The notes under the pieces are model-generated. The model made no database searches. It saw nothing but the letters and a program-made list of their open reading frames with translations, and was not told the DNA's origin. A stretch of 9,630 nt of DNA, from NCBI GenBank assembly GCA_002347125.1, contig DDXG01000017.1, positions 504-10,133 of the forward strand, in the 5' to 3' direction. Source of the DNA: Phycisphaerales bacterium UBA2266. Lineage in GTDB: Bacteria > Planctomycetota > Phycisphaerae > Sedimentisphaerales > Anaerobacaceae. Below are positions 6,309 to 9,630 of this stretch, in pieces. The translations under genes were made by a program, and so were the position numbers. The stretch's first letter is position 1, and each line of letters begins with the position of its first letter.

Positions 6309-7007
6309 TCACGTATCCGCATCTTCTTGGTTCTTGAGCAAATCGGGGCGCCATTGTTTCGTGCGTTCGAGCGACTGGGCGCGGCGCCACTGGGCGATCT
6401 TGCCGTGGTCGCCGGACAGCAATATATCCGGCGTCTTCATCCCGCGGAAGACCTCCGGGCGGGTGTACTGCGGATACTCCAGCAGGCCGTTTACAAACGA
6501 GTCATCCTTCGCCGACTCATCATCGCCCAGGGCCCCGGGCAGCAGCCGGACGACCGCCTCGATCAAGACCATCGCCGGAAGCTCCCCGCCGTTGAGCACA
6601 TAGTCCCCGATGGAAATCTGCTCGGCCCCCAATCCCTCCCGAATCCGCTCGTCAAAGCCCTCATAGCGGCCCGCAATCAGCAGCAGACGTCGCTCCCGGC
6701 TCAATTCCTGCGCTTTCACCTGCGTAAACGGCCGACCCTGCGGCGTCAACAGGATCGTCCGCGGCGCATCGCCGCTGAGCGTCCTCACATGGTCGAATGC
6801 CGCAAAGACCGGCCCGCACATCATCACCATGCCGGGACCGCCCCCATAGGGCTTGTCGTCCACCTTGCGATACGCATCCGTCGTGAAATCGCGGATGTCC
6901 GTAAGGCGGATCTCCGCCAATCCCGTTTCCTGGGCCCGCTTGACGATGGAGAAACCCAAGGGCGACTCAAACATCGCAGGGAACAGTGTCAGTACGTCAA
7001 TCCGCAT
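6309..7007 (-). CDS. trmD: tRNA (guanine-37-N1)-methyltransferase TrmD
   Basis: 232 aa, the usual length. It transfers a methyl group from SAM to N1 of G37, next to the anticodon, in a subset of tRNAs, preventing +1 frameshifting; it acts as a cytoplasmic homodimer. ATG 7007 is chosen because the protein then begins MRIDVLTLFP as in the family, with GAGG 8 nt upstream. The SPOUT trefoil-knot motifs are all present: GGGPGMVM (55-62), LTPQGRPF (87-94), IAGRYEGFDERI (111-122) and SIGDYVLNGGELPAMVLIEAVVR (132-154, broken here by description: the GDYVLNGGELP turn binds SAM). R154 and D169, the catalytic Arg and Asp of the E. coli enzyme, fall at the same numbers. The C-terminal YTRPEVFRGM and RRAQSLERT match the tRNA-binding domain. 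It follows rpsP with a terminator between. The rimM gene usually found between the two is absent, and the rplS usually following is replaced by the restriction-modification pair. Confidence 0.97.
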   Translation of the reverse strand: MRIDVLTLFPAMFESPLGFSIVKRAQETGLAEIRLTDIRDFTTDAYRKVDDKPYGGGPGMVMMCGPVFAAFDHVRTLSGDAPRTILLTPQGRPFTQVKAQELSRERRLLLIAGRYEGFDERIREGLGAEQISIGDYVLNGGELPAMVLIEAVVRLLPGALGDDESAKDDSFVNGLLEYPQYTRPEVFRGMKTPDILLSGDHGKIAQWRRAQSLERTKQWRPDLLKNQEDADT

Positions 7008-7015
7008 CTCGGACG

Positions 7016-7019
7016 CCTC
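7016..7019 (-). promoter_or_regulatory. Shine-Dalgarno GAGG fixing the trmD start at 7007
   Basis: GAGG with an 8-nt spacer before ATGCGGATT. It lies 16 nt beyond the U tract of the preceding terminator, so initiation requires read-through or a start close to the hairpin. Confidence 0.55.
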
Positions 7020-7035
7020 ATCACGACCCCTGAAC

Positions 7036-7062
7036 AAAAAACCCCGGGCCGTAGACCCGGGG
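7036..7062 (-). terminator. Intrinsic terminator between rpsP and trmD
   Basis: On the minus strand CCCCGGG (7056-7062) pairs perfectly with CCCGGGG (7042-7048) around a 7-nt loop, followed at once by six T (7036-7041). This is a textbook rho-independent terminator. It lies 55 nt after the rpsP stop and 28 nt before trmD, so it should lower trmD expression relative to rpsP by partial termination. Confidence 0.88.
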
Positions 7063-7117
7063 CTTCATACGTTCCAAGAGGTGCTCCGCGATATCCCACC
7101 GCACGAGCACCATCAGG

Positions 7118-7621
7118 TTATTCCGCGGCCTGAGCCTCATCCGCCACCGCCTCAGCAGCAGCCTTGGCCTCGGCATCCGCCTTGGCCTTGGCATCCGCCT
7201 CCGCCTTCTTCTTGGCCTCAGCCTCGGCCTTGGCCTTCTCCTCGGCCGCCTTTGCCTCGGCTTCGGCCTTCTTCTCGGCCAGTATCTTCTCAGCCTTCGT
7301 GAAGAACTTGCCGGCCTTGCGGGCCTGAGTCCTGGCCTTCGCCCGCCGAGCTTCTTTCTGGGCCTGTTGTTTGGTCTTAACCCCCTGCCTGAGGAGTATC
7401 TCGGACACCGACTCGCTCGGCATCGCTCCTTGGTCCAGCCAGTATCGGATCCGCTCCATATCCAATACGAGTTGCTTGTCCTCGTCCTTCTCCAGCGGGT
7501 CATAATGGCCCAGCTTCTCCAGGATCGTCCCGTTGCGAGGCGTTCTGCCGTCCACCGCGTTGATCCGGAAGAACGGGCGATGCCGCCGTCCGAGTCGCAT
7601 CATTCTGATCTTAACTGCCAT
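7118..7621 (-). CDS. rpsP: 30S ribosomal protein S16 (bS16) with a long Ala/Lys/Glu-rich C-terminal extension
   Basis: 167 aa against roughly 80-90 for most bS16. ATG 7621 has AGGAG 6 nt upstream. Residues 1-80 are the conserved protein, a component of the small subunit body that binds 16S rRNA: MAVKIRMMRLGRRHRPFFRI (1-20), DGRTPRNGTILEKLGHYDP (24-42), then RIRYWLDQGAMPSESVSEIL (58-77). Residues from about 83 onward are an added tail. It starts basic (KKEARR-like, many Lys/Arg to about 118) and becomes a nearly pure Ala/Lys/Glu/Asp repeat (119-167), likely a long solvent-exposed helix ending acidic. It starts 19 nt after the M-domain-like gene and is followed by an intrinsic terminator. Such extended S16 tails fit planctomycete-type genomes, but that link is from memory. 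Confidence 0.96.
   Translation of the reverse strand: MAVKIRMMRLGRRHRPFFRINAVDGRTPRNGTILEKLGHYDPLEKDEDKQLVLDMERIRYWLDQGAMPSESVSEILLRQGVKTKQQAQKEARRAKARTQARKAGKFFTKAEKILAEKKAEAEAKAAEEKAKAEAEAKKKAEADAKAKADAEAKAAAEAVADEAQAAE
7122..7280 (-). repeat. Low-complexity GCC/GAG/AAG codon repeat encoding the S16 tail
   Basis: Imperfect tandem 6-base units of the GCC-GAG and GCC-AAG kind on the coding strand, interrupted by GAT and TCC variants. They encode alternating Ala with Lys, Glu or Asp. Units differ in third bases, so this is an older expansion and not a recent slippage array. Confidence 0.7.
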
Positions 7622-7640
7622 GTCTTGCTCCTAACTGAGT

Positions 7641-8033
7641 TTATGATGAATTTTCGGCATCAGGCCCACTGGGGCCTCCCGAAACACGTTTGAACTGTAA
7701 AGCATAGCCATTGAAGAAGATCGCCAGCACGCCGGCATCGGCGTCGGAATCCCTGGCTATCGTGGCCACCTGTTCGTCCGTCAAGAACGCGGCATCCCGC
7801 TTCTCGGCGGCCGTCATTATGGCCACGGCGCGGCGAAGCTGCTCCAGCTCATCAAGACTCGGACAGGCCAGCATCGCCAGTTCGCTGGTGCCTCGCCGGT
7901 CTCGAAACTGGCTCCTGAACCGCCCACCAAAGTCGTTGCCGGCAAAGGTGGCTACCTTCCGGAGATATTGCTCAACCGTCAATTTCACACCCGTTCGGGC
8001 GTTTTCACCGCCACGGGAGCGTTTTTCAGTCAT
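7641..8033 (-). CDS. Stand-alone SRP54/Ffh M-domain-like protein
   Basis: 130 aa from ATG 8033, 13 nt after the upstream sulfatase stop and 19 nt before rpsP. The earlier in-frame start would lie inside the sulfatase gene. Residues 17-30 (VKLTVEQYLRKVAT) resemble the start of the Ffh M domain, which reads like 'FDLEDFLEQL'. Residues 67-117 (RRAVAIMT, AAEKRDAAFLTDEQVATIA, then to KRV) align without a gap to E. coli Ffh from EAIINSMT through KRRIAAGCG to MQRMM, as I remember that sequence. The NG GTPase domain is absent. The Arg-rich RNA contact (KRRIA-GCG) reads VATIA-DSD here, and the Met-rich finger is missing, so 4.5S RNA and signal-peptide binding are doubtful. ffh often lies just upstream of rpsP, which supports descent from it. 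It could instead be an unrelated helical protein. Function unknown. Confidence 0.8.
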   Translation of the reverse strand: MTEKRSRGGENARTGVKLTVEQYLRKVATFAGNDFGGRFRSQFRDRRGTSELAMLACPSLDELEQLRRAVAIMTAAEKRDAAFLTDEQVATIARDSDADAGVLAIFFNGYALQFKRVSGGPSGPDAENSS

Positions 8034-8046
8034 ACCTACGCCCGTT

Positions 8047-9501
8047 TCATGGGGCCTTGACCAGCGGCTTGGGCCATTGGACCCAGCCCGGTCCGCGCTG
8101 CCCGGCGCCTCGGACACCCAAGTCCCCCAGGTCCTTGCGGGCCTTGGCAGCAAGCGAAAACAGTTCTTCTACCACGGTTGAGTACTGATCTGCAAGGTTT
8201 TTTGTCTCGGCCCTGTCATTTTCCAGGTCGTACAAGGCCGCAGCCCGCTCCGGCCCCGGCCGGCCCCAGCTTCGCTTTGTGGTCTCCAGTGCCAGGTGCA
8301 GCTTCCACCGGCCCGACCGGACGGCCTGCAACTGGTCCATCAAGTAGTAGCAGAACACCTCATAGGCCGACTCGGCACCTGGTTGGCCGGTGATAAGTCC
8401 GGTAATATCTTTGCCGTCGATGCCAAGATCGGCGGGAGTGGCCAGCCCCGCCATCTCTGCAAACGTCGGCAGAAAATCCATCGTCGTGGCCACCTCCCGG
8501 CATACGGACCCGGCCGCAACGTGCCCCGGCCACCGCACAATGCAGGGCACCCGCATCCCGCCTTCGCTCGTCGTGCCCTTCCACCCGGACAGCGGTGCGT
8601 TCGAGCCGCCCCAGCGCTGCTCGGCGCCGTTGTCCGACGTGAAGACCACCAGCGTCTGCCCGTCCAGCCCCAGAGTCCGCAGGGTATCGAGTATCTCGCC
8701 CGTGGAGGCGTCAATCTCCTGCACCGCATCGCCGTAGACCCCATTGACGCTCTTGCCGCGGAATGCATCCCCGGCGTGGACGGGATTATGAGGCATCGAG
8801 TGAGGCAGATACAGGAAGAACGGGCGATTGCGGTTCGCCCGAATGAACCTCAGGGCCTCGTCCGTGTACCGCCTCGTGAGCGTGTTCTGGTCCACGGGGG
8901 CCTCGATTACGGTCGTGTTGCGCAGCAGGGGCAGCGGTGGATTGTCCTTGCGCTGGGCCTGGCCCATGTCATTGCTGTATGGAATGCCGCAGTAATAGTC
9001 GAATCCGTGGTTCGTCGGCAGGAATGGCGGTTGGTCGCCCAGGTGCCATTTTCCGATGCACGCCGTGGCGTACCCCGCCTCCTTAAGCACCTCGGCAATC
9101 GTGGTTTCATCCGGATGCAGTCCGGACCTGGCCGCCGGGTACAGGACGCATTCGTTGCGGTCGCTCATGTGCAAACCGACCCGCCGCGGATAGCAGCCCG
9201 TCATCAGGCTCGCCCGCGAGGGAGTACAGACCCCACTGGTGGCGTAGAAATCCATGAATCGCATTCCCTCGGCCGCCATCGCATCAATTCGCGCCGTCCG
9301 GTGCTTCGCCGAGCCGTAGCAGCCGAGGTCTCCATACCCCAGGTCGTCACATAGAATCACGATGAAGTTCGGCAGGTCGCCGCCCCGGCGCCGCTGCGCC
9401 CGTTCGGCCCGGCTGGCCGCCTCGACCGCCCCGCCGGCCAGGCCCGCCAAACCCGCCCCCGCAAGCCGTAGGAAGGCACGACGCTCCATCTGCATGTTCA
9501 T
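8047..9501 (-). CDS. Tat-exported arylsulfatase-type S1 sulfatase
   Basis: 484 aa. It hydrolyses sulfate esters outside the cytoplasm; the substrate cannot be set from sequence. ATG 9501 has GGGAGG 6 nt upstream; a GTG at 9540 is in frame but poorly supported. Residues 6-11 (ERRAFL), followed by an Ala/Gly/Leu-rich stretch to about 30, form a twin-arginine signal. The core starts PNFIVILCDDLGYGDLGCYG (44-63; metal ligands D52, D53). The canonical maturation motif C92-T-P-S-R marks the formylglycine cysteine. Further motifs are CIGKWHLG (148-155; K151, H153), YLPHSMPH (231-238), TSDNGAE (288-294; D290, N291), GWKGTTSEGGMRVP (306-319; K308) and the late ALYDLENDRAETKNLA (422-437). It differs from the other sulfatase in the window in its CTPSR core and GKWHLG motif, so the two belong to different subfamilies. 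It is followed 13 nt later by the M-domain-like gene, placing it in front of a ribosomal-protein operon. Confidence 0.94.
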   Translation of the reverse strand: MNMQMERRAFLRLAGAGLAGLAGGAVEAASRAERAQRRRGGDLPNFIVILCDDLGYGDLGCYGSAKHRTARIDAMAAEGMRFMDFYATSGVCTPSRASLMTGCYPRRVGLHMSDRNECVLYPAARSGLHPDETTIAEVLKEAGYATACIGKWHLGDQPPFLPTNHGFDYYCGIPYSNDMGQAQRKDNPPLPLLRNTTVIEAPVDQNTLTRRYTDEALRFIRANRNRPFFLYLPHSMPHNPVHAGDAFRGKSVNGVYGDAVQEIDASTGEILDTLRTLGLDGQTLVVFTSDNGAEQRWGGSNAPLSGWKGTTSEGGMRVPCIVRWPGHVAAGSVCREVATTMDFLPTFAEMAGLATPADLGIDGKDITGLITGQPGAESAYEVFCYYLMDQLQAVRSGRWKLHLALETTKRSWGRPGPERAAALYDLENDRAETKNLADQYSTVVEELFSLAAKARKDLGDLGVRGAGQRGPGWVQWPKPLVKAP

Positions 9502-9507
9502 CAGAGT

Positions 9508-9513
9508 CCTCCC
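9508..9513 (-). promoter_or_regulatory. Shine-Dalgarno GGGAGG fixing the sulfatase start at 9501
   Basis: Strong purine site 6 nt before ATG 9501. It supports this start over the in-frame GTG at 9540 and the ATG at 9519. Confidence 0.7.
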
Positions 9514-9546
9514 AGACATATTGGGATCAGTAGACAACACCGTCCG

Positions 9547-9630
9547 TCAGCGGCGTTTCTTGATTTTGCCGCCCCGCTTGATATTCCGCAGGCGCTTCGA
9601 CCGCTGCTTGATCTTCTTGCCCTGCGTCAT
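9547..9630 (-). CDS. Very basic 27-residue reading frame or the end of a larger basic protein
   Basis: On the minus strand a frame runs from an ATG exactly at the window edge to TGA at 9547-9549, 45 nt before the sulfatase start. The 27 residues begin MTQGKKIKQRSKRL and end KKRR, with 14 Lys/Arg and no acidic residue. This is typical of an rRNA-contacting small ribosomal protein or the tail of one. Because the edge falls on the ATG, I cannot tell a true start from an internal Met, nor see a ribosome site. No family recognised. Confidence 0.45.
   Translation of the reverse strand: MTQGKKIKQRSKRLRNIKRGGKIKKRR

Noticed and set aside
7021..7503. Arg/Pro-rich 160-codon frame on the minus strand
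   Set aside because: It is another frame of the repetitive rpsP tail and runs through the terminator; composition reflects GCC/GAG repeats.
7663..7676. Hairpin GGCCC-CAGT-GGGCC near the end of the M-domain-like gene
   Set aside because: It lies inside the coding region, has a 5-bp stem and no T run, so it is not a terminator for rpsP's upstream gene.
8296..9354. 352-codon open frame on the plus strand
   Set aside because: Antisense to the arylsulfatase-type gene, without ribosome site or recognisable domain.

Overview
The window is GC-rich and every gene I can support lies on the minus strand, so the genes read from high to low coordinates. The gene types point to a planctomycete-like bacterium, possibly of the Phycisphaerae. 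These are two exported S1 sulfatases with twin-arginine signals, an H-X9-DG pseudopilin of the type that is abundant in Planctomycetota, a twin-arginine aldo/keto reductase-like protein, and a ribosomal protein S16 with a long Ala/Lys/Glu tail. The lineage is an inference from gene content; there is no rRNA in the window.

From the right edge: a 27-codon very basic reading frame (9547-9630), an arylsulfatase-type sulfatase (8047-9501), and a 130-aa protein (7641-8033) that resembles the C-terminal M domain of SRP54/Ffh without its GTPase domain. These are followed by rpsP (7118-7621), a clear intrinsic terminator (7036-7062) and trmD (6309-7007). Gaps are short from the sulfatase to rpsP, so they may be co-transcribed. 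In many bacteria ffh, rpsP, rimM, trmD and rplS cluster. Here rimM and rplS are absent and only an M-domain-like protein sits in the ffh position.

Downstream of trmD, behind its own promoter-like sequence, is a compact type II restriction-modification pair: an SPPY-class DNA methyltransferase (4848-6125) and, 9 nt later, a probable PD-(D/E)XK endonuclease (4041-4838). Next come a second sulfatase of a different subfamily (2577-3986) and, 18 nt after it, a SAM-dependent methyltransferase fold carrying a lipoprotein signal (1767-2558). These two probably form an exported or envelope-attached module.

The left end holds a pseudopilin gene (737-1643) broken by one extra base in an 8-base homopolymer, then a promoter-like sequence and the start of a twin-arginine aldo/keto reductase-like gene running off the left edge. 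That protein appears to have lost most of the usual catalytic tetrad. No gene-free stretch exceeds 300 bases; the largest (6126-6308 and 594-736) contain the promoter candidates listed. I saw no tRNA, rRNA, CRISPR array, insertion sequence or attachment site.
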